Shown: positions 26,300-36,252, counted from the first letter of the stretch. The stretch: DNA of 64,000 bases from Lentilactobacillus diolivorans DSM 14421 (GCF_001434255.1 NZ_AZEY01000023.1:52267-116266), one strand, 5' to 3'. Made by a program: numbers and translations. Notes: generated by a model not told the origin, from the sequence alone.

Positions 26300-28206
26300 T
26301 GCAAAATAAACAATTGTTTATCGGAATTTGGGATCAGCGGGATGAATATGGTTCTATAAGGGATACAGGGGGTATTATTAGGGAAAAAAGCGGCAAGCTT
26401 TTATTTAATGTGAAGATTTTAAATGAACTAAGCAATAATCAGTATCATGACATGGAAATTCATGTGTATCCCCAAGAACTTGAGAAAATAGGATTTGATA
26501 AAATTTTGACGACTAATGAAATGGCAGAAGAACTTCCAAAGTGGGTTTTTACATTTAATTTGGAAATTAAAAAAGAGCCTAGAGATAATGTGTTTGCGAC
26601 TAACGTTAAACGGCTACCTAGAAATAATGATTTTCAAGATATGGATAAATTTGAATTAGTACCTGTTTTCCACAAGACCGAAGACATTCTTGATTTTAAA
26701 GCATTTAATCATGCTCTTTTGAATGGTAGTGCAGTTGAGTTTAATGACGCTCAATTATTAAACGATGATGAATCTTTTGCTATTTTTCAATCGGATGGTG
26801 AAGTTGATAATTCAGATACTGACCGAATATATGAGAATTTGATTATTCATGATATCCAGAATCAATACATTACTTATGATGTTCCTAGCGAGAACACTGC
26901 CATCACAGAACGTGATTGGAATAAACGTGATTGGATCGATGCCATTTATGAAGTTGAGGACTTAAACTTAGCATTTATTCCCAGTCGTTACTTAATGGCA
27001 AAAAAGTTGGAAAAGATAGCCCCTAAAACTGAGGAACTTGTTAATACGGTTTCTGATAGTGAAAATGTGGTTAAATCAAAGCCTGAAGGTGATCGAGCCT
27101 TAGAATATAGGCTCATTGACCGATTTATCAAAATAACAAAATCACCCGATTATGATTTAACATTTAATCTCTTGGATTTACTTAACTTCCATAATTCAAT
27201 TAAGAGCAATACATTTACGATTCTCGCAGGCTTGAGTGGTACGGGGAAGTCAAAAATCGCTTCTGCATATGCGGAAGCAATTGGAATCTTGTCAAATAAT
27301 GATTCTAATAGTGATCAATTTAATCTAGTCTCAGTTCGTCCCTTTTGGCAAGATGATGCAGATCTATTAGGGTACGTTGACACATTGAGTAATAATTATC
27401 ATCCAGGGGATTCTGGATTAGTTGATACATTAATAGCTGCGAATAAGAATCCAGATAAAATTTATATGGTTTTATTAGACGAAATGAATTTAGCTAAAGT
27501 TGAACATTATTTTTCACAGTTTCTTTCGGTGTTGGAAATGAAACAAGGCAGGGAACGAAACATCAAATTATATGATAAGTCACTTGAACGTCGACTTTAT
27601 AATTCGGATAAATATCCATCCCAAATTAATATTGGCTCTAATGTTAAATTTGTGGGGACAATGAATACTGATGAATCCACCTTCCAGCTATCTGATAAGC
27701 TACTAGATCGTGCAAGCATAATCAGTCTAGAAATCATTCCATTTATGGACAAACAACCTGCCTTACAAGTTGACTCTAGTAGCTTTTCTGAAATCACTTT
27801 GGATCAGTACAATAATATGAAGGCCGATCACTCTGAGCTTAGCAAAGAAGAACTCACTTTCTTTTGGAAATTTGATCAATTGATAGAAAAACATTTACCT
27901 AACGTTGGATTGGGGTGGCGTGTTTTAAACAGTATTAAAGTCTTTTTGGCTAATGTGCCAAATTACAAAGAATTTGATCGAAAGGTGGCTCTTGATTATC
28001 AGGTAGCACAACGAATCCTGCCAAAAGTTAGGGGAACGGAATCCATGCTCAAGGATTTGTTGACTCTCAATACTTCTTCTGATGACAAAAAGGGTCAAAT
28101 TGTACAGTTATTGGATACATATTCAGAGATGTCTAATTTTGAATTATCGAAGCGTATCCTGAGTAAGAAAGAATTAGAACTGAAGGTGAATGGATTTGTT
28201 AGATAA
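26299..28206 (+). CDS. McrB-like AAA+ NTPase
   Basis: 635 aa. Residues 1-290 form an unrecognised N-terminal region, likely target recognition. The AAA+ core follows: Walker A AGLSGTGKSKIA (about 310-320), VRPFWQDDADLLGY, Walker B MVLLDEMNLAKVEHYF (about 389-404) typical of McrB-like and relatives, sensor 1 FVGTMNTDESTFQLSDKLLDRAS. The canonical McrB GTP-signature MNTADRS is not exact here, so nucleotide preference is open. ATG at 26299 chosen because GGAGG lies at 26283-26287; a TTG at 26281 overlaps it. It overlaps the nuclease gene by 17 nt. Confidence 0.85.
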   Translation: MQNKQLFIGIWDQRDEYGSIRDTGGIIREKSGKLLFNVKILNELSNNQYHDMEIHVYPQELEKIGFDKILTTNEMAEELPKWVFTFNLEIKKEPRDNVFATNVKRLPRNNDFQDMDKFELVPVFHKTEDILDFKAFNHALLNGSAVEFNDAQLLNDDESFAIFQSDGEVDNSDTDRIYENLIIHDIQNQYITYDVPSENTAITERDWNKRDWIDAIYEVEDLNLAFIPSRYLMAKKLEKIAPKTEELVNTVSDSENVVKSKPEGDRALEYRLIDRFIKITKSPDYDLTFNLLDLLNFHNSIKSNTFTILAGLSGTGKSKIASAYAEAIGILSNNDSNSDQFNLVSVRPFWQDDADLLGYVDTLSNNYHPGDSGLVDTLIAANKNPDKIYMVLLDEMNLAKVEHYFSQFLSVLEMKQGRERNIKLYDKSLERRLYNSDKYPSQINIGSNVKFVGTMNTDESTFQLSDKLLDRASIISLEIIPFMDKQPALQVDSSSFSEITLDQYNNMKADHSELSKEELTFFWKFDQLIEKHLPNVGLGWRVLNSIKVFLANVPNYKEFDRKVALDYQVAQRILPKVRGTESMLKDLLTLNTSSDDKKGQIVQLLDTYSEMSNFELSKRILSKKELELKVNGFVR

Positions 28207-29947
28207 GGTTAACCTTGTAAATAACAGGAATGAGCCTTCACAAACTTTTACGTTTAGTGAAGATGAGTTTGCATTCAATACGCTCAACGCTAAGGAGAAT
28301 TGTTTATATTCAATTATATTTGAAGGAGATGCTGAGGATAAGCTTTATATTGATGGGCTAGATTTGATTAGTGATAGTCGCATCAAACGAGATGAAAATA
28401 ATAAGATGTATGTCTCACCTAGTAAAGTAGCGTTACATCTTTATAACAATGAAAAGAATAATCAGTCCAACTATTTACCTGGAATTTATCGGTTAAAAAT
28501 GGTTCGAACAGGAAAGGAACCGCTTTATTCATGGATTAAGATTGATCCAAAATTTCTAAGCAATAGCGAGTTGCATCAACTCCGTCTTGATGTTGAAAAC
28601 ACTATTCGTGGATTAGCAAGATCGTTCGATGCTAACGTAAATGGAACGTTAACCAGCTATAATGACGATTTAACTAGTGAAGATTATGAGCTGCTTGCAA
28701 TATTTCACCGAGAGGAACAAAATTTTCGACAAACTCTGTATGGAATTCGTACTTTCCCAAAATTTAACATTGCGGCTCAATATAGATGGACGGTGAAATC
28801 AATTTCTCCGCTTGACAACCGGTCTGTTCAAAAAATGGCAAGCCATCCAGCAAAAAATAAGCAAAATTTTGCCAAGACACGCTTGATCAATTTTAACATT
28901 CCACAAAATAAATTATTGAAAGAGCAACTTGTTTATGTTCTGAAAAGAGTGAATTACTTAATTCAAAAGATAGAGAATTCTTCAGGATTACTTCATAGAA
29001 AAGTAAATTCTCAACATAATAGTTTTCGAGATGATCTATCCAGGCTCAAGTCCTATAAGGATGAAATCTTAGATTTCTTGAATTGTTCGTGGATGCGGAA
29101 CACGTCTCTTAAAAACACACATGAAGTCAACTTATTAGGAAATATGAACTATAAATATATCTTTATGACAAAATTTGTTAAGAAGTTAAAATTAGCAGCT
29201 TCAAAGCAGACAGATTTTCATCGCCAGTATGAATATTACTGGCATCGAACAGATCTTTTGTATGAAATATGGGGATACATTCAAGTCATAAAGTCCTTAG
29301 AAAACATAGGGTTCAAGCCAATTGACGGCTGGATTTTCAATAAAGGCCGTGAGTGCTTTGATGAGCTTAAAGATGGGACAGCCGTCACGATGGTTGGTGA
29401 TCGTGTTTTAAGTTCAGAAGATCACCACTTGAAAATTAGAATTATTTATAATCAGAGAATTTCGGCTAACAAAAATGTTACTGTTTGGACAAATGGAAGC
29501 CATAACTGGCCTGATATTAGGGTTGATTTATATGATGCAAGTGATGTAGATGGCAGCAAAACCTTAATTGGAATGCTGGTTTTAGACACAAAATATCGTA
29601 GATTAAAAGATGTTGAACGTGATGCGTGGGACCAACTTGCGTCATATTTAGATCAAATAAAGACAAGTGAGAAGTATGCTTTTACCTTGAAACGTTATGA
29701 GAGGGCAAAGAATCATAGCATAATTGACTTCTCCAAATCAATTGTGTCAGCTGTTGGCATTCTTTACCCTAGAATCGTTTCTGATCAAGATGATGATTTA
29801 GTTCAAAGATTTTCAGGAAAAGATATCATACCAATAGGATTGATTCCGGGAAATGGTACGGTCGATCTGAACCATTTTTTTGATAAACAAATAGGCAAAC
29901 TTATCGATAAAGTAGTTTATTTAACTCGTTTTAATAATTTGTTTTAG
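28190..29947 (+). CDS. McrC-like PD-(D/E)xK nuclease (DUF2357-type)
   Basis: 585 aa. The N-terminal 330 residues resemble the DUF2357-type domain of McrC-like subunits (ILYGIRTFPKF-like region, LNCSWM), and the C-terminal part is a restriction-endonuclease fold: P441-D442 IRVDLYD, then GMLVLDTKYRR with D466-T-K468, and a downstream WDQLASYLDQI helix (Gln of the motif). Expected role: NTPase-driven cleavage of foreign nucleic acid with the upstream McrB-like protein. Translationally coupled to that gene. Base use is visibly more A-rich than in neighbouring housekeeping genes, as is usual for acquired defence islands (by eye, not computed). Confidence 0.8.
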   Translation: MDLLDKVNLVNNRNEPSQTFTFSEDEFAFNTLNAKENCLYSIIFEGDAEDKLYIDGLDLISDSRIKRDENNKMYVSPSKVALHLYNNEKNNQSNYLPGIYRLKMVRTGKEPLYSWIKIDPKFLSNSELHQLRLDVENTIRGLARSFDANVNGTLTSYNDDLTSEDYELLAIFHREEQNFRQTLYGIRTFPKFNIAAQYRWTVKSISPLDNRSVQKMASHPAKNKQNFAKTRLINFNIPQNKLLKEQLVYVLKRVNYLIQKIENSSGLLHRKVNSQHNSFRDDLSRLKSYKDEILDFLNCSWMRNTSLKNTHEVNLLGNMNYKYIFMTKFVKKLKLAASKQTDFHRQYEYYWHRTDLLYEIWGYIQVIKSLENIGFKPIDGWIFNKGRECFDELKDGTAVTMVGDRVLSSEDHHLKIRIIYNQRISANKNVTVWTNGSHNWPDIRVDLYDASDVDGSKTLIGMLVLDTKYRRLKDVERDAWDQLASYLDQIKTSEKYAFTLKRYERAKNHSIIDFSKSIVSAVGILYPRIVSDQDDDLVQRFSGKDIIPIGLIPGNGTVDLNHFFDKQIGKLIDKVVYLTRFNNLF

Positions 29948-29995
29948 ATCATACACTTTAATGAGATCACAAAAGTATTCGATTAGAAATCTGTT

Positions 29996-30889
29996 TCACG
30001 AGCAATACAACGTCAAACACATCTCTTGATCATAGTTTCCAAATCCTTTACCAAAAATTGTACAGCCACCTTGATTTTTCGCATCCTGAGCGACACCAAT
30101 TCTCAATTTCATCCGACTAGGTAGTGGGGTGAGATCGTCAATCGTGGTGCCGCTAATTTTTTGCCCAGAAATCCAAGTTCCTTCGTGCGAGACAATTAGC
30201 GTGACTTGGGTACCATACTGATTGAATTTTGCTGGTGTCCATAATGGTGTGAACTTACCACGGATGTCCGCAAAGTCGCCGGGACTGGTCCAAGTGCCCA
30301 GCTCTTTACCATCCAACGTAAATGTGATATCTGAGGGCCAATCTTCATTTGACATTGGAATTTCGCTACCCATTTCCGCTGATAATGTCAGCATTTGCAC
30401 CTGTTCACCGGGTTCGAGAAAGTTACCAACTTCGTATTCAACATAACCTTTGGCAAACCAGATAATTCTGGCGTTTCGGCGTTCTGGGGCCATCCAGTAT
30501 TTGGGCTCGTCGACTTTACCAATGAAGCCGTTTAAGTCAGCTAACCCACAGGTTGGTTCAATCTGGAAATCGGTATGTAGGCCAACGGGGATGTCTACCT
30601 TATGCGAACTTAACGAAGATGCCTGGACTTGGCTTGGAAACTGGATCTTAATATCATCGACCGTTAAATGCGAAATCTTACTTTTTCCTTCTTTAGTGAA
30701 TTTAAGCAGACCCGCGGCCTTTAGTTGATTGACGTGTCGGAGAGTGATCGTCTGGCTGATTCCCAACTTTGCCGATAATTCTTTAATACTGTATGGTCTG
30801 GCTGCCAACAGACGAATGATTTTTAATCTTGCTGGACTCGAAAGGGCTTTATAAACGGGTAAGGAATGATCATTCATATCTAATAACAT
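29996..30889 (-). CDS. ArsR-type regulator of arabinoside cassette
   Basis: About 297 aa: an N-terminal ArsR winged helix (YKALSSPARLKIIRLLAARPYS, then LGISQTITLRHVNQLKAAGLL) and a 200-residue C-terminal beta-rich domain (CGLADLNGFIG, APERRNARIIWFAKGYVEYE, GGCTIFGKGFGNYDQ), far longer than ordinary metal-sensing ArsR proteins, so probably a sugar-ligand domain. ATG at 30889 chosen because TTAGGTGAT precedes it; the frame is open back to 30955 without a ribosome site. Divergent from GH51 and GPH genes, hence their likely controller. Confidence 0.78.
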   Translation of the reverse strand: MLLDMNDHSLPVYKALSSPARLKIIRLLAARPYSIKELSAKLGISQTITLRHVNQLKAAGLLKFTKEGKSKISHLTVDDIKIQFPSQVQASSLSSHKVDIPVGLHTDFQIEPTCGLADLNGFIGKVDEPKYWMAPERRNARIIWFAKGYVEYEVGNFLEPGEQVQMLTLSAEMGSEIPMSNEDWPSDITFTLDGKELGTWTSPGDFADIRGKFTPLWTPAKFNQYGTQVTLIVSHEGTWISGQKISGTTIDDLTPLPSRMKLRIGVAQDAKNQGGCTIFGKGFGNYDQEMCLTLYCS

Positions 30890-30990
30890 AGAAATATCAC
30901 CTAACCTTTTAGTTGTTTTAGTAACATCATATAACTTAAAGGTGTAAATATGCAACCTAATTAGTTTTTATCTCTCTTTAAAACAAACTG

Positions 30991-31004
30991 TTTAGTTTTC
31001 TAAA
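30991..31004. promoter_or_regulatory. Short inverted repeat in divergent control region
   Basis: TTTAG-TTTT-CTAAA, between the ArsR-type gene and GH51 gene; a weak operator candidate. Related CTAAA/TTAG words recur nearby. Confidence 0.25.
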
Positions 31005-31039
31005 AGCCGATATTTCTAAAATAATACACTAATTAGTAT

Positions 31040-31053
31040 TGAAAGCGTTATCA
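31040..31053. promoter_or_regulatory. cre site (CcpA binding)
   Basis: TGAAAGCGTTATCA matches the consensus TGWAARCGYTWNCW at every position, 77 nt upstream of the GH51 start. Implies carbon catabolite repression by CcpA. Confidence 0.85.
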
Positions 31054-31129
31054 GCACCCCATATAATAAAAATGTGCACAGGATATAAGACCTTATAAAA
31101 TATAATTTATCTAAGGAGACTGATTAGTG

Positions 31130-32674
31130 ATGAAATCAACTTACAGTTACGATACGCTTTTTCCGATTGGCAATATTGATCCAAAAGTTTGGAGCTCGTT
31201 TACTGAACATTTAGGCCGTTCAATTTACGGTGGCATTTATGATCCGGACAAGCCGTTTTCGGATAAAAATGGCTTTCGCAACGATGTTAAAACAGCCGTT
31301 AAAGATTTAAACCTTGGGGTCATCCGCTATCCTGGCGGCAACTTTGTTTCCAATTATGACTGGAAAGATGGTATTGGCCCTAAGAAGGATCGCAAGAAGC
31401 GGATGGACTTCGCTTGGTCGACCGTTGAACCCAATCAATTTGGTATCGATGACTTCTGCGCCTGGGCAAAGGAAGTTGGTGTTGAGCCAATGATCGCGGT
31501 TAACTTGGGTACCGGTTCGATTAAGAGTGCCGCCGAACTAGTTGAATACTGTAATCATGATTCTGGAACTTACTGGAGTGATCTGCGAATTAAAAATGGC
31601 CATCGAGAACCATACAACATTAAGTATTGGTGTTTAGGTAACGAAATGGAAGGCGATTGGCAAGCCGGGCATATGAGCGCTGCCCAATATGCTGACAAAG
31701 CCCGTGAAGCCGCCAAAATGATGAAGTGGGTCGATTCCGATATTAAACTGGTGGCCTGTGGGAGTAGTTATGAAATGTTACCAACCTATCTCAAATGGGA
31801 TGAGACCATTATGAAGCAGCTATACCCATACGTTGATTACATCTCAACTCATAATTACAATATGAATTCCGGCCAAGGCGCTCAAAATTTCTTGGCTTCT
31901 TGGAAACAGCTGGATGACCACATTCAAAATACGAAGAACGTGTTGAACTATTCGAAGTCACTGCAACCGAAGTTCAAGGATAAAGATATTAAGATTTGTC
32001 TTGATGAGTGGAATGTTTGGAACATGCAGGATATCAAGATGGATAGCTTGGATGATTTGAATGGGATGACCACCTTTGAATTAACTGATGCTAAGAAATG
32101 GGAAGAGCATCCAGCAATTTTACAGGAAAAGTACTCCTTACTTGATGCCTTGGTTGTGGGTGGCTTAGGAATTACGATTTTGAATAATGTGGATGCGGTT
32201 GAAATTGCTTGTTTAGCGCAGTTACTTAACGTTATTTCGCCCATTACAACGGATGAAGATGGTCATTTACTCAAGCAAACCATTTATTATCCATTCCAGT
32301 TATTAACGGAATACGGGCGTGGTGAAGTTTTGAAGCCACACATTGAAAGTGACACGCAATCAACCGACTATGGTGACATTCCGGTAGTTGAAACCGCTAC
32401 GGTGTATGACAAAGCCAACCAACAGTTACATGTATTTGCCTTAAATTCAGATACTAAGCAGTCATCTACGCTAGCCCTTCATTTGACCGGATTTAAATCA
32501 ATCAACTTAACTGAACACATTACCTTTACCGGTGACGATTTGAAAGCAATTAATACGTTTGAAAATCCTAATAATGTCATACCAACTAAACTATCAACGG
32601 AAAATGAAAGCCTTGATAACCTAACCTTACCAAAAGCTTCCTGGAACGTTTTGACATTTGATGTTGCTGAATAA
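31130..32674 (+). CDS. abfA: GH51 alpha-L-arabinofuranosidase
   Basis: Cytoplasmic (no signal peptide) exo-enzyme of about 514 aa that removes terminal alpha-L-arabinofuranosyl groups from imported arabino-oligosaccharides. Seen: NIDPKVWSSFTEHLGRSIYGG at the N-terminus, VIRYPGGNFVSNYDW, acid/base Glu in CLGNEMEG (about 172), nucleophile Glu in CLDEWNVW (about 293), and the C-terminal beta-sandwich. GTG at 31127 directly before the ATG is an alternative. Shine-Dalgarno AAGGAG. A perfect cre box upstream and a divergent ArsR-type regulator indicate sugar-responsive control. Transcribed with a GPH symporter. Confidence 0.95.
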   Translation: MKSTYSYDTLFPIGNIDPKVWSSFTEHLGRSIYGGIYDPDKPFSDKNGFRNDVKTAVKDLNLGVIRYPGGNFVSNYDWKDGIGPKKDRKKRMDFAWSTVEPNQFGIDDFCAWAKEVGVEPMIAVNLGTGSIKSAAELVEYCNHDSGTYWSDLRIKNGHREPYNIKYWCLGNEMEGDWQAGHMSAAQYADKAREAAKMMKWVDSDIKLVACGSSYEMLPTYLKWDETIMKQLYPYVDYISTHNYNMNSGQGAQNFLASWKQLDDHIQNTKNVLNYSKSLQPKFKDKDIKICLDEWNVWNMQDIKMDSLDDLNGMTTFELTDAKKWEEHPAILQEKYSLLDALVVGGLGITILNNVDAVEIACLAQLLNVISPITTDEDGHLLKQTIYYPFQLLTEYGRGEVLKPHIESDTQSTDYGDIPVVETATVYDKANQQLHVFALNSDTKQSSTLALHLTGFKSINLTEHITFTGDDLKAINTFENPNNVIPTKLSTENESLDNLTLPKASWNVLTFDVAE

Positions 32675-32702
32675 GCCGGTCACTAGAAAGGTGATGTAAT
32701 GA

Positions 32703-34070
32703 ATGGACGCTACACATCAAAAAGCAGTTTCATTTAAAGAAAATCTTGGCTTTAAAGATTATGTTGGCTTTGGATTTGGCGATATGGCGATTAATTTCAC
32801 CTTTGCTTCGTTAGGCATGTTCGTTGTCTTTTTCTACACTGATGTGATTGGAATTTCGGCAGGAATTATTGGAACTTTAATGTTATTTTCCCGTTCGTTT
32901 GACGGGATTATCGATGTAGTTGTCGGCGGTTTAGTCGATAAAACGCATAGCCGTTGGGGCAAAACCCGACCCTGGTTACTATTTGGGGCCTTACCCTTTG
33001 CGATTCTGACAATTTCAATTTTTGCTGTGCCAGCCGGCTGGTCGGAAGTTGCCAAAATCGTTTATATCTTCCTATCCTATAATTTGTTGATGATTGCCTT
33101 CTCGTCAATTGCAATTCCTTATGGGACGTTGAATTCATTGGTGACGCGGGATCAACATCAGCGTGAGAAATTTAACCTGTTTCGGATGTTCATGGCCCAA
33201 GTGGGAGTTCTAATTGTGACTAACGCGACGATGCCAATGGTTGATTTCTTTGGTAACAAGCAGTTAAGTTGGGTAATCACTTACACGATTCTATCAGCAA
33301 TTTCAGTGCTATTGTTTATGGTCGTTTTTAAATCACAAAAGGAACGGGTTCAAGTTGTTGCAGCTAAGAAGATTCCACTCAAAGTGAGTCTCAATGCGAT
33401 TTTCAAGAATAAGTATTGGTGGATCGCAACAGTTTTCTTCATTATATATAGTATTGGCTATGCTTTAAATCAGGGGAGTACGATTTATTATGCAAAGTAT
33501 GTACTGCATAACGATTCCTTGGTTGGTGTGTTAACGATTGGTTACTTGGCACCAGTCCTAATCGGCTTTATCTTCGTTTCCCATCTGTTTGTTAGATATG
33601 GGAAGACTAAAGTGATGCTTTGGGGATCCATCTTAAGTATCTTTGGTTATCTGTTCACATTGATCTCACCTGATAATTTTGCGGTTGTTATGACTTCCCA
33701 AATTATTAAAGGGGTTGGCCAAGTCCCAATCCTCGGTGGGGTTTGGGCAATGTTCCCAGATACGATTGAATATGGTGAGTGGAAGACTCACGTTCGAGTT
33801 GAAGGCTTGCTGTACAGTGGTGGCAGCCTTGGTCAAAAGGTTGGTGTTGGTCTTGGAACTGCTTTAACCGGCTGGGTTCTAGCCTGGGGTCGTTATAATG
33901 GCGCTTTATCAGCCCAACCATCCAGTGCCATGAACTCGATCTACCAACTCTTTATCTATATTCCAATTGTCATTTACATTTTACAAATTGTGTTATTGCT
34001 CATGTACAATCTTGATAAAAAATATCCGGCAATCATGCGGGACCTTGCCGCTCGCAAAGATAATGACTAA
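32703..34070 (+). CDS. GPH-family glycoside/pentoside:cation symporter
   Basis: 455-aa membrane carrier, about 12 transmembrane segments. Family marks: FGFGDMAINFTFASLGMFVVFFYTD at the start, DGIIDVVVGGLVDKTHSRWGKTRPW in loop 2-3, and DTIEYGEWKTHVRVEGLLYSG in the C-terminal half. Only 28 nt after the GH51 gene, so it should import the arabinoside that enzyme hydrolyses. No IIA tail, so not PTS-regulated. Strong terminator follows. Confidence 0.92.
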   Translation: MDATHQKAVSFKENLGFKDYVGFGFGDMAINFTFASLGMFVVFFYTDVIGISAGIIGTLMLFSRSFDGIIDVVVGGLVDKTHSRWGKTRPWLLFGALPFAILTISIFAVPAGWSEVAKIVYIFLSYNLLMIAFSSIAIPYGTLNSLVTRDQHQREKFNLFRMFMAQVGVLIVTNATMPMVDFFGNKQLSWVITYTILSAISVLLFMVVFKSQKERVQVVAAKKIPLKVSLNAIFKNKYWWIATVFFIIYSIGYALNQGSTIYYAKYVLHNDSLVGVLTIGYLAPVLIGFIFVSHLFVRYGKTKVMLWGSILSIFGYLFTLISPDNFAVVMTSQIIKGVGQVPILGGVWAMFPDTIEYGEWKTHVRVEGLLYSGGSLGQKVGVGLGTALTGWVLAWGRYNGALSAQPSSAMNSIYQLFIYIPIVIYILQIVLLLMYNLDKKYPAIMRDLAARKDND

Positions 34071-34117
34071 TTATTTTTGCACCCCAATGTGAGTGGCAGG
34101 AAAACGGGTACACGATT

Positions 34118-34170
34118 AAGATCCCATGGAATTAACAGTTAGTTCTAGTTAATTTCATGGGATCTTTTAG
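34118..34170 (+). terminator. Strong Rho-independent terminator
   Basis: AAGATCCCATGGAATTAAC pairs with GTTAATTTCATGGGATCTT, followed by TT; ends the arabinoside operon. Confidence 0.85.
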
Positions 34171-34346
34171 GCTTAAAAACCAATGTTAATGGTGTCAGTC
34201 AGGCATAAAAATAGTAATTGCGCTCTTAGTATTTCATAATGAAAATTAGTTGACCAGGTTGAAGTTTAAGCATGTGAACGCTACGATTGTTAATAGAAGG
34301 TTAACTATTTAGCGAGTTCTTATCAATTAGAATTGGAGGGGTTTAG

Positions 34347-36161
34347 TTGAGAATCAACCACTTATTCATTCTTAAAAGGTGTGCAAAAGGTTGGCGTGTT
34401 GGTTTACTAACGGCAGTCGTGGGGGTAACGATTACGATGGGTGCTGGATTAACCGCATTCGCTGATTCAAATTCAACCGTTGTGGGATCCTCAATCAAAC
34501 AGGATCAGACCATAAGTCCCAGTTCCAAGGTTGATGGAGATCTAGGCTATCAATGGGGAAATTGTTCTTTGAACCTAAACAATGGGTTGCTAACCATTAA
34601 GGCAGGTCAATTAACCGGCACGCAACCGGATGGCCTTAAAACGCTATTTTCCGAGGGGAAGATTACAGCAATTCACGTTGAAAAGGGTGTTAAATTGCCT
34701 GAAGACTCAACGAACCTTTTTGCGGGGATGACCAGTGTAACAGCGATCACCTTTGAGAAGGGAATTGATACATCAAATGTGACTAATATGACCGCGATGT
34801 TTATGAATGATACGGCACTAACTTCATTGAATCTGTCCAGCTTTAACACCAAAAATGTGACTGATATGACTTCGATGTTTATGGGAGATGCCGCATTGAA
34901 GTCGTTAAATGTATCCAGCTTTGATACCGAAAATGTTGTTTCGATGAAGGGAATGTTTGCCGGTGCGACTCAATTAGAATCACTTGATTTATCAAGCTTT
35001 GACACTCGAAATGCAGTTAAAAATATTGATAATAATGAATCTGGAACTACTTATATGCTGGGAATGGCGGGAGGAGAAATCGACTTTCTTCTTAAGAATC
35101 TTTGGAAAATAACGTTAGGGCCTGATACAGTAATTACTGACCCATCTGAAAATGAAAATTTGAAGGTCGCTGGATTGCCGGATGCTCCGGGTACCGCCGC
35201 AAATCCGGTGTCATTTACCGATTCGAACTTTCCCGGTGCTATCTTTCAAAATAATGGTTCAAATTGGGTTGAGACTGGAACAAGTGTCGATGGTCATAAT
35301 CCAACTGGAACTGTTTTAAAAAGTCGTCAGGCATTAAAAGATTATTTAGCTAAGCCTCGTAGTAAAACCGAAACCTTGGTTTGGCAACAAGTTCCCGCTC
35401 CCAAGCAAACCATTACGTTGGCATACATTGATCAATCTGGTAATCAAATTGCCAACCCGCAAATATTTAGTGGCTATCCGGGAACAAGCTATAACGTTTC
35501 CAACTATCAACTAGTAATTAACGGGTATGCGTTTAATCGAGTGGTCGGGTCTTTAACTGGGACATATTCTAAAGTACCGATGACGATTACTTTTGAATAT
35601 GTGAATAATCAAATCGGATCAACAATCCCTGCCACACCATTAACACCAGCAATGCCGGTTCCCGATACTTCAACGCCAACTCCCACAACGCCAGGTCAAC
35701 CAGTTGAGGTCAAATACGCCTTTCCATTTAAAGTTTATGCTAAAACGACGGTTTATAAGTATCGAACGGTCAACTTTAAAAAGTCTCAGCGAATTCGAAA
35801 ATACGTCAAACAACCGCGTTACAAAGTATCGGTCTTTACAGTTAACAAAGCAATCAAAAATGCGCAAGGCCGTTGGCGTTACAAAGTTGCCGGTGGCTAT
35901 ATTACGACTAATGAGAAAAATATCGGCTTACTGTATTGGCAGTCAGGTAAGTATCGTAAGTTGACAGTCATTAACCCTAAAGGTGTTTATGAATCTCAAA
36001 GTCGACTACTTGCCAAACATAATCGAGTTCAACACTTGAAACGAGGAACATCAGTCCGCGTTAAAGCAGTTGTTCATGATGGCATGGCAACTCGGTATGT
36101 GTTGAATAATGGACATTATATTACTGGTAATAAGAAGTTTGTTTCGTTGAAGACCTCGTAA
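34347..36161 (+). CDS. BspA-like (DUF285) surface protein with MucBP and DUF5776
   Basis: 604-aa secreted protein, TTG start 5 nt after GGAGGGG. Signal peptide ends near LTAFADS. Residues about 125-225 hold three or four DUF285 repeats (TSNVTNMTAMF, TKNVTDMTSMF, TENVVSMKGMF), shorter than the array in the 14013 gene. One MucBP domain (KQTITLAYIDQSGNQI to ITFEYVN), a Pro/Thr linker, then two divergent DUF5776 modules. These modules are not the near-identical cassette of the 1-7 kb genes. No LPxTG. Likely adhesin, ligand unknown. Confidence 0.86.
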   Translation: MRINHLFILKRCAKGWRVGLLTAVVGVTITMGAGLTAFADSNSTVVGSSIKQDQTISPSSKVDGDLGYQWGNCSLNLNNGLLTIKAGQLTGTQPDGLKTLFSEGKITAIHVEKGVKLPEDSTNLFAGMTSVTAITFEKGIDTSNVTNMTAMFMNDTALTSLNLSSFNTKNVTDMTSMFMGDAALKSLNVSSFDTENVVSMKGMFAGATQLESLDLSSFDTRNAVKNIDNNESGTTYMLGMAGGEIDFLLKNLWKITLGPDTVITDPSENENLKVAGLPDAPGTAANPVSFTDSNFPGAIFQNNGSNWVETGTSVDGHNPTGTVLKSRQALKDYLAKPRSKTETLVWQQVPAPKQTITLAYIDQSGNQIANPQIFSGYPGTSYNVSNYQLVINGYAFNRVVGSLTGTYSKVPMTITFEYVNNQIGSTIPATPLTPAMPVPDTSTPTPTTPGQPVEVKYAFPFKVYAKTTVYKYRTVNFKKSQRIRKYVKQPRYKVSVFTVNKAIKNAQGRWRYKVAGGYITTNEKNIGLLYWQSGKYRKLTVINPKGVYESQSRLLAKHNRVQHLKRGTSVRVKAVVHDGMATRYVLNNGHYITGNKKFVSLKTS

Positions 36162-36205
36162 GCTGATTTAACTTTGACGATCATTTAGCGAGCTTATATT
36201 TATCG

Positions 36206-36252
36206 TATACAAAGGCTGAATTTACTTGCTTTATTGTGATTCAGTCTTTTTT
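36206..36252 (+). terminator. Rho-independent terminator
   Basis: AAGGCTGAAT pairs with ATTCAGTCTT, followed by TTTTTT. Confidence 0.75.

Noticed and set aside
25106..29947. Classification as a BREX, Zorya or standard type I system
   Set aside because: No PglZ, ZorAB motor, methylase or specificity subunit motifs; the AAA+/PD-(D/E)xK pair is McrBC-like.
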